Counted from the stretch's first letter, positions 16,958 to 25,387 are shown. The stretch is DNA of 30,812 bases from Streptomyces regalis (GCF_001509475.1 NZ_LLZG01000010.1:1-30812); one strand, 5' to 3'. Program-made: numbers and translations. Notes: generated from the sequence alone by a model not told the origin.

Positions 16958-19608
16958 CAGACGTTCACCGCCTTGCCGTCGGCGCCCGTCGCGCCCCGCG
17001 TGAACTTGGGGTGGATCAACCCCACGCAGGTGTACGGCAGTTCGGCGACCTCTTCCACCGGGACCCCTCTCTGTTCGGCCAGCAGACGTACGTGGTCCAG
17101 GTCGGCGCCGGCTCCGGCCCGCGCCAGGATCTTCCAGGGCACGCGGCGCAGCAGCACCCGCGTGGTCTCGCCGACGCCCGGCTTGACGAGGTTCACGTCG
17201 TGGATGCCGTACTCCTCGCTGATGCGCTCGACGGCCGCCCAGCCCTCCCAGGTCGGCGCGCGGTCGCCGGAGAGCAGTTCCTTGGCCGTCGCGTCGACCG
17301 CGTCCACGACCTCCGGGAAGCGCGCGGACACGGCGTCCAGGAAGGCCACGGAGACGTCGGCGCCGGCGAGTTCGCGGTAGAACTTCGCGCCGTGGTAGTC
17401 GTGCGGGCCGACCAGGTCGGCGCGCAGGACGGTGCGCGAAATCAGGCCGGACACGGTCGAGTTGAGGCACGCGGACGGGATGAGGTAGTCGTCGCGGGTG
17501 CCGTACGTCCGCACGCACGAGCCCGGGTCGGCCAGTACGGCGATCTCCGGGTCGAAGCCGGTGATGCCGTCGGACTTCTCGAACTCCTCCAGGGCCACGG
17601 CGAGTTCGCGGGTGATGGCGCCCTTGCCGGTCCAGCCGTCGACGAAGACGACGTCCCGCGGGTCGTGGTGGGCGGCCAGCCAGCGCAGCGCGTTGGCGTC
17701 GATGCCGCGGCCGCGGACGATCGAGACGGCGTAGTGCGGCAGTTCGAGGCCGTGCCGGAACTGCGCCCAGCGGCGCATGAGTATGCCTACGGGGGTGCCG
17801 GCGCGGGCGAGCGAGACGAGCACCGGCCGCGGCGACCGCTCGGCGAGGACGATCTCGGTGACCGCGCCGGCCGCCTGCGCCAGCCGCGCCGCCGACTCCT
17901 CCAGCGCCGCGTGGAACAGCGCCTGGTACTGCTCGCTCGGCTGGTACTCCACCGGCAGCGACTCGGCGTAGTGCGCGCCGCCGCTCTGGATGGCCTCCTC
18001 CCGCTCCTCGGTCGGCGCCTCCAGCGTCACGTCCGAGAGGTCCTGCAGCAGCCAGCCGACCTCCTCGGGGGCGTACGAGGAGAAGGCGGGGCCGCGGAGG
18101 GGCTCGGGCAGCATCGGGTGCCTTTCGGGAATGGCCAGGGGGCCGGGGACGTACGACGGCACCACCGCGAGCAGGACGTGCGGGGTGTGGGCGGCGAGCT
18201 GCGCCAACAGTCCCTCGGGCGCGTGCAGTTCGGGGGTGTCGGCGGCCGAGTCGACGACGGCTATGACGGCGTCGAAGCCGGCGCCCGCGACGTTGTACGC
18301 GTAGCGCTCGCCGGGGCCGTCGTCCGGGTCGTCGTGGGCCGGGAAGACGAGGCGGGTGCGTATCGCATAGCCGGGGTCGTCGACGGCGAGGACGGGTGAG
18401 CGGGTGGTGGTGGAGTAGCGCACCTCGGCGTCGACGACCTGCTCCAGCTCACGGGCGAGCCTGAGCGGGGCGTACATCAGCTCTTCGAAGCCGAGGACGA
18501 GGACGCTCCGCGCGTCGGCCGGGAGTGCCTCTGCCAGGCGGGCGGTCATGGTGGGGAGGGCGTTTTCGAGGCGGGTGCGGTGCGCGGGGGTGAAGCCGTG
18601 ACGGCCGCCGTCGGGGAGGCCGGGGGGCCAGTGCAGGTCTATGCGGGTGAGGTGGGGGTGGGTGCGGTTGTCGTCCGGGTGCGGGCCGGTGGGGGCTGGT
18701 CGCGCCCGCGCGGCGGTAGCCGCAGATTCAACACAGCCCCGCGCCCCTGGGGGGTTGCCCTCCCGGCCGACTTCGACGGCAACGCCGCTGCTTGGGGGCG
18801 CGGGGCTGTGTCGATATGCGGCTCCGCCGCGGGGCGCGACCAGCCCCAACGAAGCCGCAGACGACGAACCACCCTCCGAGGCACTCTCGGCCTCGTACCG
18901 CGCCACCAACTCCTGCCCCTTCTCCAGCACCCCCTCCGGCAACCGCACCGTCCCCGAAGCGGCGGCCACCAGATCCACCCGCGCGCCGATCTCCCGCGCG
19001 AACTCCTCCAGCCGCCCCGCATCAGCCGCCGACCGCATATCCACCAGCGCAACCACCACATACCGCCGCCGCGGATACCGCGAGTGAAGATCCCGAACGG
19101 TGTTCAACACCGTGTTCCCCGTCGAGAACTCGTCGTCGACCAGCACCAGCGGCCCGTCGCCGACCAGCAGCGCCGGGTCCTCCGGGAGCAGCAGATGGGA
19201 CGTCGCGTGGGAGTGGGACTCCTCGAAGCCGCCCGCCCGGGCGACCCCGGCGACCGGGCGGCGGGTGGAGTGCAGATACGGCGCGAGGCCGATGCCGTCG
19301 GCGACGGAGTGGCCAAGCCCCGTCGCCGTCTCCGCGTAGCCGAGGACGACCGCCCTGGCGGCCTCGTCGGCGCCCAGAAGATCCCGCACCCGGCGGCCGA
19401 GGGCGAAGCCGGCGCCGTACACCACGGACGGTGACTGCGGTACGTGCTTGCCGAGCACGTGGGAGACCAGCAGATGCGCCCGCTTGGGGTTGCGGCGCAG
19501 GGCGAGCCCCAGCATCTGCGTGAGCTCGTCGTCGCCCACGAGCTGGACTCCGAGCCGCTCGGCGACCCAGCTCCCGGACCAGACCCCGTTGTTCACTGCG
19601 TTGTTCAT
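16957..19608 (-). CDS. Ter-cluster fusion: PRTase_2 - TRSP - PRTase_1/StiP - PELOTA-like
   Basis: An 883-residue protein with four modules. Residues about 30-235 are a phosphoribosyltransferase with the PRPP loop VLVDDEFSTGNT (155-166). Residues about 315-500 are the TRSP domain normally C-terminal to it, with the name motif T-R-S-P at 402-405. Residues about 505-790 are a second PRTase-like domain (StiP/PRTase_1) with VFVDGWTGKGAIT (654-666). Residues about 800-867 are a PELOTA-like RNA-binding domain (RRVPWKILARAGAG, LPYTCVGLIHP). Predicted role: synthesis and attachment of a ribosylated, nucleoside-like product during stress. Residues about 255-306 are not domain sequence; they are translated from a repeat element. 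The ATG at 19608 has AAGGGA close upstream. The two halves may be separate proteins in other genomes; I could not check. Confidence 0.87.
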   Translation of the reverse strand: MNNAVNNGVWSGSWVAERLGVQLVGDDELTQMLGLALRRNPKRAHLLVSHVLGKHVPQSPSVVYGAGFALGRRVRDLLGADEAARAVVLGYAETATGLGHSVADGIGLAPYLHSTRRPVAGVARAGGFEESHSHATSHLLLPEDPALLVGDGPLVLVDDEFSTGNTVLNTVRDLHSRYPRRRYVVVALVDMRSAADAGRLEEFAREIGARVDLVAAASGTVRLPEGVLEKGQELVARYEAESASEGGSSSAASLGLVAPRGGAAYRHSPAPPSSGVAVEVGREGNPPGARGCVESAATAARARPAPTGPHPDDNRTHPHLTRIDLHWPPGLPDGGRHGFTPAHRTRLENALPTMTARLAEALPADARSVLVLGFEELMYAPLRLARELEQVVDAEVRYSTTTRSPVLAVDDPGYAIRTRLVFPAHDDPDDGPGERYAYNVAGAGFDAVIAVVDSAADTPELHAPEGLLAQLAAHTPHVLLAVVPSYVPGPLAIPERHPMLPEPLRGPAFSSYAPEEVGWLLQDLSDVTLEAPTEEREEAIQSGGAHYAESLPVEYQPSEQYQALFHAALEESAARLAQAAGAVTEIVLAERSPRPVLVSLARAGTPVGILMRRWAQFRHGLELPHYAVSIVRGRGIDANALRWLAAHHDPRDVVFVDGWTGKGAITRELAVALEEFEKSDGITGFDPEIAVLADPGSCVRTYGTRDDYLIPSACLNSTVSGLISRTVLRADLVGPHDYHGAKFYRELAGADVSVAFLDAVSARFPEVVDAVDATAKELLSGDRAPTWEGWAAVERISEEYGIHDVNLVKPGVGETTRVLLRRVPWKILARAGAGADLDHVRLLAEQRGVPVEEVAELPYTCVGLIHPKFTRGATGADGKAVNV
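18692..18847. repeat. Repeat family copy C: inverted pair inside the Ter fusion ORF
   Basis: A left arm (18692-18747) and right arm (18795-18847) are near-perfect inverted copies of the long-tail element. Both run from GGGGCGCGGGGCTGTGT at the centre through a GCGGC-hairpin to GCGCGACCAGCCCC outside, with 47 bp between. The span is 156 bp, exactly 52 codons, and contains no stop in the coding frame. It encodes the Pro/Ala/Arg-rich linker between PRTase_2 and TRSP. Confidence 0.85.
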
Positions 19609-19662
19609 GCGTCCCTTGGATATAGAAGCCGGTCGGCCGGATGTAGGAGCCGGTCGGCCCGG

Positions 19663-20832
19663 TCAGGCCGGAATTCCGGCGGCGAGCAGCTCCACGAAGC
19701 CGATGTCCTCATTGGCCACGCCGAACACCTCGGCCCGCAGCATGGTCCGCTCGGCCCAGGCGCGATGCGGCTTCACCTCATTCATCTTGTTCGTGTACTG
19801 CGACCTGAGTACACCCCCACCGCAGCGCTCGGGCCGCAGGATGTCCTGGGCGTCGCTGAACTCCTCGTGACTGACCACGGACAGTGCGTGCACGGGCAGT
19901 ACGTGGGAGGGGTGGATGCAGGTCTTGCCGAGCAGGCCGTTGGCCTGGTCCTGCGCGATCTCGCGCAGCAGCCCGTCCATGGCGTGCTCGATGAGCGCCT
20001 CGCGCAGTTCCTCGGCCTGCCCCTCCAGGAAGGGGCTGCGGCGCAGCTGCGGCTTGAACATGCGCTCCTGCACCCGGAAGTACTCCCACACCGGCCCGGT
20101 CACCGTGAACCCGGTGCCGTCGGCCCGCCCCAGCATGTTCACCACGTCGGCGATCACGGAGGCGACGATCTGGACGTCGTACGCGGTCATGTCCGGGGCG
20201 CGGCGCAGCCCGTACGACGAGCAGAAGTCGGTGACGCCCAGCCGCAGCGCGAGCACCCGCTCCCGGTACTTGTCGACGGCACGGAAGATGCCCTCCAGGG
20301 TCTCCACCCGCGACTCCCGGTACATCAGCTCGGGCGACTCGAGGACGGGCATGGCGAAAAGCCGCCGCCCGCTGTGCGCCTCGGCGCTCGCGAGGGCCTC
20401 CAGGAAGGGGATGCCGCGCTCTTCGGTGAACTTGGGCAGCACGAATCCGGACAGCAGCCGGACGGCGGGACCGAGCCGCCGTACGAGATCGGGGATCTGC
20501 TCGGGCGTACGGACCCGGATGAAGAGCAGCGGCAGATCCGCCGCACTGTCGCGCTCCGCGAGGTCGGTGAACTGCCGGACGAGGTTCTCCTCGCCCTCCG
20601 CCACGTCCTCGTCGCCGATCGAATCCTCCAGGCACAGCACCATCGAGACAACGCCGCGCCCGGTCTGCTTGAGGATGTCGTCGGTGAGCCGCGGGCGCGT
20701 GGCCGGACTGTAGAGCGTGGCGCCCAGGGCCGCGGAGAGCAGCTGTGCCGAGGAGTCCGCGGAGAACTCGCACGGCTCCTGGTGGAAGAGGCGCTGCCGC
20801 ACCTCCGGGGCGATGTGCCCGAAATGACGCAT
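19663..20832 (-). CDS. C-C bond lyase, HpcH/HpaI aldolase/citrate lyase-like (Ter cluster)
   Basis: A 389-residue TIM-barrel enzyme of the citrate-lyase beta/malyl-CoA-lyase superfamily, in the variant found in Ter operons. Seen: LGATLYSPATRPRL near residue 40; VLCLEDSIGDEDV (metal/acid Glu-Asp strand); PLLFIRVRTPEQI (Arg of the active site); GFVLPKF; FAMPVLESPELMYRES (catalytic Glu); and LRLGVTDFCSSYGLRR (Asp). Predicted to cleave or form a C-C bond in making the metabolite handled by the downstream PRTase fusion and HAD. It is first in the operon, with 54 bp to the next gene. ATG 20832 has GGGGGAG upstream, and a palindrome lies 34-47 nt before it. Confidence 0.87.
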   Translation of the reverse strand: MRHFGHIAPEVRQRLFHQEPCEFSADSSAQLLSAALGATLYSPATRPRLTDDILKQTGRGVVSMVLCLEDSIGDEDVAEGEENLVRQFTDLAERDSAADLPLLFIRVRTPEQIPDLVRRLGPAVRLLSGFVLPKFTEERGIPFLEALASAEAHSGRRLFAMPVLESPELMYRESRVETLEGIFRAVDKYRERVLALRLGVTDFCSSYGLRRAPDMTAYDVQIVASVIADVVNMLGRADGTGFTVTGPVWEYFRVQERMFKPQLRRSPFLEGQAEELREALIEHAMDGLLREIAQDQANGLLGKTCIHPSHVLPVHALSVVSHEEFSDAQDILRPERCGGGVLRSQYTNKMNEVKPHRAWAERTMLRAEVFGVANEDIGFVELLAAGIPA

Positions 20833-20865
20833 AGAGCTCCCCCGTGGTGGCTCAGTGGCCCCGTG

Positions 20866-20879
20866 ACCTGTTCACAGGT
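20866..20879. promoter_or_regulatory. Palindrome ACCTGT-TC-ACAGGT upstream of the Ter operon
   Basis: A 14-bp inverted repeat in the 186-bp gap between the divergent lyase operon and the TerD gene, 34-47 nt before the lyase ATG. It is a candidate operator or leader hairpin. The adjacent AT-richer stretch 20883-20935 would be the natural promoter area, but no clear -35/-10 pair stands out. Confidence 0.5.
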
Positions 20880-21018
20880 GGCCGGTAATAGTACGTAGAT
20901 ACCCATGTCAGGGGTTCCCGCAGGGCATGAATTTCTGGTAACGCGGACACACACGAGCGCACACGGCCTGTGTACCCCCGCGTTGTCGTGACCAGGACGG
21001 AGAGGGCAGGATGACCGC

Positions 21019-21828
21019 ATGACGCACGCGATGTTGAAGGGGTCGAACGTCCCGCTCGAAGTCACGACGGTACGCGCCGTGCTGCGCTGGACGCCCGGGC
21101 AGGGGGTCCCGGATGTCGACGCCTCGGCACTCCTCCTCGGCCCCGACGGTCGTGTGCGCTCCGACGAGGACTTCGTTTTCTACAACCAGCCCCGGCACCC
21201 CTCCGGACAGGTCTGGCGACTCGGCAAGAAGCGACTCACCGAGGGCCTCACCGATACGATCCAGACAGATCTGGCCGGTGTCGAGGCCGGCGTCGGTCAG
21301 ATTCTGCTCGTCGCTTCGGCGGACGGCGTCGCCTTCGACCGCGTACGGGACCTGCGCATCCTGCTGTACGACGCGGCGGCCGCCGACGGCGATCCGCTGG
21401 CGTACTTCGACGTCAAGCCGGAGACGGGCGCGGAGACGGCCCTGATCTGCGGCGAGCTGTACCGCCGCGGGGAGGGCTGGAAGTTCCGCGCCCTGGGCGA
21501 GGGCTATTCGGACGGTCTCAAGGGCCTGGCCACGGACTTCGGCATCTCGGTGGACGAGTCGGAGGCGATGGATGAGTCCGCGCCGGCCCCCGCGCCGGAG
21601 GTCTCTCAGCCCCTACCGCCCGAGCAGCCGACGACTGTAGTCCCACCCCAGCCGGCCTACGGCTACCCCCAGCAGCCCCCGCCGACCCAGCCGGCCTACG
21701 GCTACCCCCAGCCCACCAGCCAGCCGGCCACGGCCCAGTCGGGCTACGGCTACCCGCCCCCGGTGACGGCAGCCCCGGGCCAGGAATTCCGCCTGCCACC
21801 CCAGGGGCCACAATTCATCGGGCGGTAG
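21019..21828 (+). CDS. TerD-domain protein with Pro/Gln/Tyr-rich tail
   Basis: A 269-residue protein. Residues 1 to about 178 form a TerD domain ([67 protein letters not shown]). The loop that reads [13 protein letters not shown] in the two TerD paralogues of this window is replaced here by [13 protein letters not shown], so the usual Ca2+ site looks lost. Residues about 185-269 are disordered, with repeats of QPAYGYPQ. It is divergent from the Ter biosynthetic operon. A sensory or adaptor role at the membrane is inferred from the family. The ATG at 21019 has AGGATGACCGC upstream, a modest ribosome binding site. Confidence 0.88.
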   Translation: MTHAMLKGSNVPLEVTTVRAVLRWTPGQGVPDVDASALLLGPDGRVRSDEDFVFYNQPRHPSGQVWRLGKKRLTEGLTDTIQTDLAGVEAGVGQILLVASADGVAFDRVRDLRILLYDAAAADGDPLAYFDVKPETGAETALICGELYRRGEGWKFRALGEGYSDGLKGLATDFGISVDESEAMDESAPAPAPEVSQPLPPEQPTTVVPPQPAYGYPQQPPPTQPAYGYPQPTSQPATAQSGYGYPPPVTAAPGQEFRLPPQGPQFIGR

Positions 21829-21829
21829 C

Positions 21830-21972
21830 TGCAACGCCTTAAGGGGCGCGGGGCTGTATCGATTTGCGGCTCCGCCGCGATGGGGGTCCCCCCGCTCGAG
21901 CGAAGCCGAGAGTGGGGGAGCGACAAGCCACACACAACCCGCAGCCGCAACACAACACAAAGCCCCGAGCTC
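21830..21972 (+). repeat. Repeat family copy D with a second repeat nested inside
   Basis: After the TerD stop the sequence reads CAACGCCTTAAGGGGCGCGGGG, then the long-tail GCGGCTCCGCCGC hairpin (to 21879), and resumes at 21920 with GCGACAAGCCAC and the AACCCGCAGCCGC extension. The 40 nt between (21880-21919) are foreign to the family. They fold as a hairpin (TCCCCCCGCTCG with CGAGAGTGGGGGA). The whole lies between the convergent TerD and TerA-like genes. Confidence 0.8.
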
Positions 21973-21998
21973 TTAGGCACAACGGCCAAGACCCAGCG

Positions 21999-22736
21999 TC
22001 AGCGTTCCGCCCTCGTCTTGTAGCCCCGTCCCCACTGCAACCCCCACCCGAACAACCGATCCAGCTCGGCCTGAAACCCGTAAACGAACTTCACCTCACG
22101 CCGAACCCAGATCTCCCCCTTCACGTTCTCGATCATCACCACCGCACAGGACCGGGCCTGCGGATGCCGCTCATCGAGGCCTATCTCGATCCGGGGCCCG
22201 TTGCTCGGATAGAGCGTGACGATCGCATGGGTCCGGTCGAACGCCGGCGTCTGGTCATAGATGTACACAAAGACCAGCAACCGCTTGATGCTCTCGCGGT
22301 GATCGAGGTTGACGTAGATCGTCTCCCCGGACGCCGACCCGAACCGGTCGTCCCCGCTGAGCTTCACATACGGCGGCGCGTTGACGTCCCCGAGGAACCC
22401 GCCCAGCGGCTGGACGACCCCCTTCGTCCCGTCGGTCAGCTCATACAGGGCCCCGAGGTCCAGGTCGACGTTGACCATGCTCTGACTGTGCCCGAGCACC
22501 TCCGGCGGCTTGAGCGCCTTGAACGGATGCCGCAGCAGACTCTCCCGCTGCGAGCCCCCGATGTCGGACGTCCGCATCCGCCACGTCAGGTTGATCCGCA
22601 GATGCCCGGTCGCCGCGCCCTGCTTGGTGAGTGAGACCCGGTCGTGCCGCTTCGTCAGCTCGATCGAGTTCGACGACGCGCTGCCCGAGTCGAACTCGGC
22701 CGCCCTGCCACGCCAGAGTCCGTCCAAGAAGCCCAT
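21999..22736 (-). CDS. TerA-like / TerD-superfamily stress protein
   Basis: A 245-residue protein. An N-terminal MGFLDGLWRG segment and a linker precede IELTKRHDRVSLTKQG and HLRINLTWRMR, the start of a TerD-type beta sandwich. VNVDLDLGALYEL and LSGDDRFGSASGETI correspond to the acidic calcium-loop region. A strand-rich C-terminus follows (RLLVFVYIYD, AIVTLYP, CAVVMIENVKGEIWVRREVKFVYG). TerA proteins in known ter operons associate with TerD and TerC-type membrane proteins. I chose ATG 22736 because MGFLDGLW is the usual start and GGGGGCGGA precedes it; GTG 22754 is possible. Its 5' end faces the 3' end of the DUF475 gene, with a terminator between. Confidence 0.83.
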   Translation of the reverse strand: MGFLDGLWRGRAAEFDSGSASSNSIELTKRHDRVSLTKQGAATGHLRINLTWRMRTSDIGGSQRESLLRHPFKALKPPEVLGHSQSMVNVDLDLGALYELTDGTKGVVQPLGGFLGDVNAPPYVKLSGDDRFGSASGETIYVNLDHRESIKRLLVFVYIYDQTPAFDRTHAIVTLYPSNGPRIEIGLDERHPQARSCAVVMIENVKGEIWVRREVKFVYGFQAELDRLFGWGLQWGRGYKTRAER

Positions 22737-22774
22737 TCCGCCCCCACGTCCCACGAAAGACCTGCGTCACTTGG

Positions 22775-22813
22775 AAAAACCAGCGGGGCGGCCGGAGGCC
22801 CGGCCGCCCCGCT
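22775..22813 (-). terminator. Intrinsic terminator of the DUF475 gene
   Basis: On the minus strand a perfect 14-bp stem (arms 22800-22813 and 22782-22795, 4-nt loop) is followed by GGTTTTTCC. This is the clearest classic terminator with a T-run in the window. Confidence 0.9.
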
Positions 22814-22839
22814 GAGAGCGTTCCTCACCCGCAGGGGTG

Positions 22840-23988
22840 TCACACCCCGGACGAGACCTCAGTCTTCTCGTCCGAGGCCTCCGCTTTTCCCTCCGCGGCC
22901 GCCAGCGCGCGGTTGCGGCGGACGGAGGACCAGAAGGACCAGGCGATCAGGATCACGCCGATCGAGCCGGTGATGAGCTCGGGGATCTCGTACTGGATGG
23001 TGACCAGCAGGATCATGGCGAGCGCGCCGATCGCGTAGTGCGCGCCGTGCTCCAGGTAGACGTACTCGTCGAGGGTGCCCTGACGCACCAGGTACACGGT
23101 CAGCGAACGGACGTACATCGCGCCGATGCCGAGACCCAGCGCCATGAGGACGATGTCGTTGGTGATGGCGAAGGCGCCGATCACACCGTCGAAGGAGAAG
23201 GACGCGTCCAGGACCTCGAGGTAGAGGAACATGAAGAAGGCGGCCTTGCCGGCCAGGGCAACCGCGGAGCGGGGCTTGCCGGCGCGCTCGGCAGCTTCCT
23301 CCTCCTCGTGTTCGCGTTCCTCCTCCTCTTCGAGCTTGTCCTCGAAGTAGCCGGAGAGACCACCCACGATCATGTAAGTGATCAGGCCCGCGATACCGGA
23401 GAGCAGAACCGTCTCCGCCTTGTCGACGTGTGCGCCGCCGTGCTGGTGGGCGTTGGTCGCGAAGGTCAGCGCCGAGATCAGCAGGACGATCAGCGCGATG
23501 CAGACCGACAGCATGTCGACCTTGCCGAGCTTGGCCAGCGGGCGCTCCAGCCAGCCCAGCCACTTGATGTCCCGGTCCTCGAAGATGAAGTCCAGGAAGA
23601 TCATCAGCAGGAACATGCCACCGAATGCGGCGATCGCCGGGTGGGCGTCGGTGACGAGCTCCTGGTAGCGGTCCTTGTCGCTGAGCGCGAGGTCGACCGC
23701 CTCGATCGGTCCGAGCGATGCGCTGATCGCGACGATCACGACAGGGAAGACCAGTCGCATACCGAAGACGGCGATCAGGATGCCGACGGTGAGGAAGATC
23801 TTCTGCCAGAAGGCATTCATCTTCTTCAGGATCCCGGCGTTGACCACCGCGTTGTCGAACGACAGCGAGATCTCGAGGACGGAGAGGATCGCCACGATGC
23901 CGAAGGCGGTCCACCCCCCGAAGAGGACCGCTGCAACCAGGCCGAGCGCGGTGACCGCGAACGACCAGCCGAAGGTTTTCAGAACCAC
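22840..23988 (-). CDS. DUF475 integral membrane protein (TerC superfamily)
   Basis: A 382-residue polytopic membrane protein with about nine helices. The two inverted signatures LEISLSFDNAVVNAGIL (about 38-54) and LEVLDASFSFDGVIGAFA carry the acidic residues (E, D) thought to coordinate a metal ion in the TerC/LysE-type superfamily. A cytoplasmic loop is very acidic (EDKLEEEEEREHEEEE). In Ter systems this protein is the membrane anchor for TerD-domain proteins and a probable metal transporter. The start is GTG 23988 with a weak ribosome binding site (GGATTGGG). TerD lies 125 bp upstream on the same strand. Confidence 0.92.
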   Translation of the reverse strand: MVLKTFGWSFAVTALGLVAAVLFGGWTAFGIVAILSVLEISLSFDNAVVNAGILKKMNAFWQKIFLTVGILIAVFGMRLVFPVVIVAISASLGPIEAVDLALSDKDRYQELVTDAHPAIAAFGGMFLLMIFLDFIFEDRDIKWLGWLERPLAKLGKVDMLSVCIALIVLLISALTFATNAHQHGGAHVDKAETVLLSGIAGLITYMIVGGLSGYFEDKLEEEEEREHEEEEAAERAGKPRSAVALAGKAAFFMFLYLEVLDASFSFDGVIGAFAITNDIVLMALGLGIGAMYVRSLTVYLVRQGTLDEYVYLEHGAHYAIGALAMILLVTIQYEIPELITGSIGVILIAWSFWSSVRRNRALAAAEGKAEASDEKTEVSSGV

Positions 23989-24063
23989 TGGCTACCCAAT
24001 CCTGTGTGTACGGGGCTCCCGAGCGCCGCACTCGGCTTTACGAACTTTTGAACCCGAAGTCTA

Positions 24064-24097
24064 GTCGGCCCCATTCCCCGTCCCACGGGGCCCCGAC
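24064..24097 (-). terminator. Hairpin after terD (24114-24689)
   Basis: On the minus strand GTCGGGGCCCC (24097-24087) pairs with GGGGCCGAC (24072-24064), leaving two bases bulged. It lies 17 bp after the TerD stop. There is no T-run on this strand, so read-through into the DUF475 gene is possible. Confidence 0.45.
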
Positions 24098-24113
24098 TTT
24101 TGCTCATATCGCG

Positions 24114-24689
24114 TTATGAGACGTTGACCCCGAAGTCCAGCGCGATGCCGCGCAGGCCCGACGCGTACCCCTGTCCCACCGCCCGGAACTTCCACTCTCC
24201 CTGGTAGCGGTACACCTCGCCGAAGATCATCGCGGTCTCGGTGGAGGCGTCCTCGCTCAGGTCGTAGCGGGCGAGCTCCTGGCCGTCGGCCTGGTTCACG
24301 ACGCGGATGAAGGCATTGCTGACCTGGCCGAATGTCTGGCCACGCTCGTCGGCCATGTGGATGGAGACCGGGAAGACGATCTTGTCGCACTGGGCCGGCA
24401 CCTTGGAGAGGTCGATCAGGAGCGACTCGTCGTCGCCGTCGCCCTCGCCGGTGAGGTTGTCCCCGGTGTGCTCCACCGAGCCGTCCGGACTCTTGAGCTG
24501 GTTGTAGAAGACGAACCACTCATCACCCATGACCCGTCCGCCGGTGCACATCAGGGCGCTGGCGTCGAGGTCGAAGGGGGCTCCGGTGGTGGAGCGCGCG
24601 TCCCAGCCGAGCCCGATCATCACCTGAGTGAGGTTCGGTGCGGCCTTGGACAGGGAGACGTTTCCTCCCTTGGCGAGCGTGACGCCCAT
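24114..24689 (-). CDS. terD: TerD family calcium-binding stress protein
   Basis: A 191-residue single-domain TerD protein: [15 protein letters not shown] start, [19 protein letters not shown], the acidic loop [16 protein letters not shown] that binds Ca2+ in characterised TerD, and the closing [18 protein letters not shown] and [10 protein letters not shown]. It would bind calcium and act with the TerC-superfamily membrane protein in resistance to tellurite, oxidants or envelope stress. The ATG at 24689 has GGGGAGGA about 8 nt upstream; the open frame upstream to 24746 is not used. It is a tandem paralogue of the next gene upstream. Confidence 0.95.
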   Translation of the reverse strand: MGVTLAKGGNVSLSKAAPNLTQVMIGLGWDARSTTGAPFDLDASALMCTGGRVMGDEWFVFYNQLKSPDGSVEHTGDNLTGEGDGDDESLLIDLSKVPAQCDKIVFPVSIHMADERGQTFGQVSNAFIRVVNQADGQELARYDLSEDASTETAMIFGEVYRYQGEWKFRAVGQGYASGLRGIALDFGVNVS

Positions 24690-24733
24690 GTTGCTGGTCC
24701 TCCCCGCGTGATGCTTTTTGGTTGTCCTGCGCA

Positions 24734-24767
24734 TCCGGCGCCGCACCCAAACGAATGCGGCGCCGGA
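24734..24767 (-). terminator. Perfect 12-bp hairpin between the two terD genes
   Basis: TCCGGCGCCGCA (24734-24745) and TGCGGCGCCGGA (24756-24767) with a 10-nt loop. It lies 44 bp downstream of the first terD on the minus strand. There is no T-run, so partial termination that lowers expression of the second terD is plausible. Confidence 0.7.
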
Positions 24768-24811
24768 CTCAGCCAGTGGTGTCCTGAACGGTCACCCCTC
24801 GGATGGGGACT

Positions 24812-25387
24812 TCAGACGTTCACACCGAAGTCCTGCGCGATGCCGCGCAGGCCCGAGGCGTAGCCCTGGCCGATGGCGCGGAACTTCCACTCCGCGCCGT
24901 GCCGGTAGAGCTCGCCGAAGACCATCGCGGTCTCGGTGGACGCGTCCTCGCTGAGGTCGTAGCGCGCGATCTCGGCGCCGCCGGCCTGGTTCACGACGCG
25001 GATGAACGCGTTGCGCACCTGGCCGAAGGACTGCTGACGGTTCTCGGCGTCGTAGATCGAGACCGGGAAGACGATCTTCTCGACGTCGGCCGGGACGCCG
25101 GCGAGGTTGACCTTGATCTGCTCGTCGTCGCCCTCGCCCTCACCGGTGAGGTTGTCGCCGGTGTGCTCGACCGAGCCGTCGGAGCTCTTCAGGTTGTTGA
25201 AGAAGACGAAGTTCGCGTCGCTGCCGACCTTGCCCTCCGGGTTCAGCAGCAGCGCGCTGGCGTCCAGGTCGAAGTCGGTGCCGGTCGTGGTGCGGACGTC
25301 CCACCCCAGACCGACGATGACCGCAGTGAGGCCCGGGGCCTCCTTGCTCAGTGATACGTTGCCGCCCTTGCTGAGGCTGACTCCCAC
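24812..25387 (-). CDS. terD: TerD family calcium-binding stress protein
   Basis: A 191-residue TerD protein closely related to its downstream neighbour: [37 protein letters not shown], the Ca2+ loop [32 protein letters not shown] and [18 protein letters not shown]. Start GTG 25387 with GGAGGAC about 3-4 nt upstream. The two genes probably arose by tandem duplication. A possible ECF-type (sigma-R-like) promoter lies about 60-85 bp upstream. The peroxiredoxin and DUF3052 genes are further upstream on the same strand. Confidence 0.95.
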   Translation of the reverse strand: MGVSLSKGGNVSLSKEAPGLTAVIVGLGWDVRTTTGTDFDLDASALLLNPEGKVGSDANFVFFNNLKSSDGSVEHTGDNLTGEGEGDDEQIKVNLAGVPADVEKIVFPVSIYDAENRQQSFGQVRNAFIRVVNQAGGAEIARYDLSEDASTETAMVFGELYRHGAEWKFRAIGQGYASGLRGIAQDFGVNV

